A stretch of 5,181 nt of DNA from Candidatus Roizmanbacteria bacterium (GTDB taxonomy: Bacteria > Patescibacteriota > Microgenomatia > UBA1406 > GWC2-37-13), in the NCBI GenBank assembly GCA_016206365.1, contig JACQRR010000150.1, positions 1 to 5,181 of the forward strand, written 5' to 3'. Below the pieces are notes generated by a model. That model searched no databases. It was not told where the DNA came from and saw only the letters and a list, made by a program, of their open reading frames with translations. Shown here one piece after another: positions 4,852 through 5,181 of the stretch (position 1 is the stretch's first letter; every line of letters starts with the position of its first letter). The position numbers and the translations under genes were made by a program.

Positions 4852-5181
4852 ATGGTTATTCTCGTCGATGGGAAAGGTAAGTTGTTAAGAGTTATCGGAT
4901 TATCAATATTAGTATTCTTATTTTTCGTATCTCGATTTATAATAAATAGAGTCTATCCTTATCTTCCTCCAACCCCTACAAACATATCAGCTTATTTCTT
5001 TTTCGGCATCTTCGCAATCATTTTTTGTGTTTCTATAGTCTCTGGGTTATTTGCGGCTTGGAACTGGTTTAAAGCAGATGTTACAAAGCGAAAATATTGG
5101 AAGAAGGTGATTTTTAAATCAGTTTTTTTAGCTTTAATATCCTTCATTAGCGCTCCTTTAATATCTTTTTTTATTTGGTAC
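4852..5181 (+). CDS. Unrecognised multi-pass membrane protein, C terminus beyond window
   Basis: An open frame of 110 codons runs from the ATG at 4852 to the window end without a stop. The product is strongly hydrophobic, with likely membrane segments at residues about 13-31, 47-70 and 88-108. A Pro-rich stretch (YPYLPPTPT, 36-43) lies between the first two, and a basic stretch (KADVTKRKYWKK, 74-85) between the second and third; the basic loop is probably cytoplasmic. AGGA at 4846-4849 is the best ribosome-site-like sequence near any start here, though only two bases from the ATG. I do not recognise the family. It lies 49 bases after the receivers on the same strand and could be cotranscribed with them. 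No terminator is visible between them. Confidence 0.7.
   Translation, partial: MVILVDGKGKLLRVIGLSILVFLFFVSRFIINRVYPYLPPTPTNISAYFFFGIFAIIFCVSIVSGLFAAWNWFKADVTKRKYWKKVIFKSVFLALISFISAPLISFFIWY

Overview
The window looks like a chromosomal piece of an AT-rich bacterium with compact genes, scattered palindromic repeats and few Shine-Dalgarno sites. The style of the proteins (an N-terminally anchored extracellular enzyme with a Pro/Thr-rich 'PTPTPIPT' linker, an Fn3-like domain, and stand-alone receivers ending in a 'YLLKAEYRLDDI'-type helix) suggests a Candidate Phyla Radiation (Patescibacteria, Microgenomates-like) genome. That placement is inference from style, not from a marker gene. The domains read through intact under the standard code, with TGA as a stop.

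Layout. Positions 1-81 hold a minus-strand tRNA-Ser(GCU), cut at its 3' end by the window edge. Positions 82-652 carry no convincing gene. They hold three copies of a 17-bp imperfect palindrome (164-310) and then a well-formed 216-bp non-autonomous insertion element (395-610). This element has about 30-bp TGT...ACA inverted repeats and an exact 15-bp flanking duplication, and a second palindromic repeat (451-533) is nested inside it. Positions 653-2521 encode a membrane-anchored, extracellular pectinacetylesterase/Notum-family hydrolase with Fn3-like and Cys-rich C-terminal modules. Positions 2581-3804 encode a PAS sensor histidine kinase. Positions 3805-4023 hold a second palindromic element with a 12-bp flanking duplication. 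Positions 4024-4416 and 4434-4802 encode two single-domain CheY-like response regulators, 17 bases apart. Positions 4852-5181 are the start of an unrecognised multi-pass membrane protein that runs off the window.

How the parts may work together. The kinase and the two receivers form a plausible phosphorelay without a DNA-binding output, so signalling through protein-protein contact is likely. The hydrolase is a separate surface-facing enzyme; its link to the kinase is only adjacency. The most unusual structural feature is that both insertion elements lie 35-42 bp upstream of a start codon, and in both cases the flanking duplication contains the candidate -35 hexamer of the downstream gene. 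Several genes have a -10-like hexamer almost touching the start codon, which would give leaderless or nearly leaderless mRNAs. I see no CRISPR array, origin, riboswitch or clear defence system.
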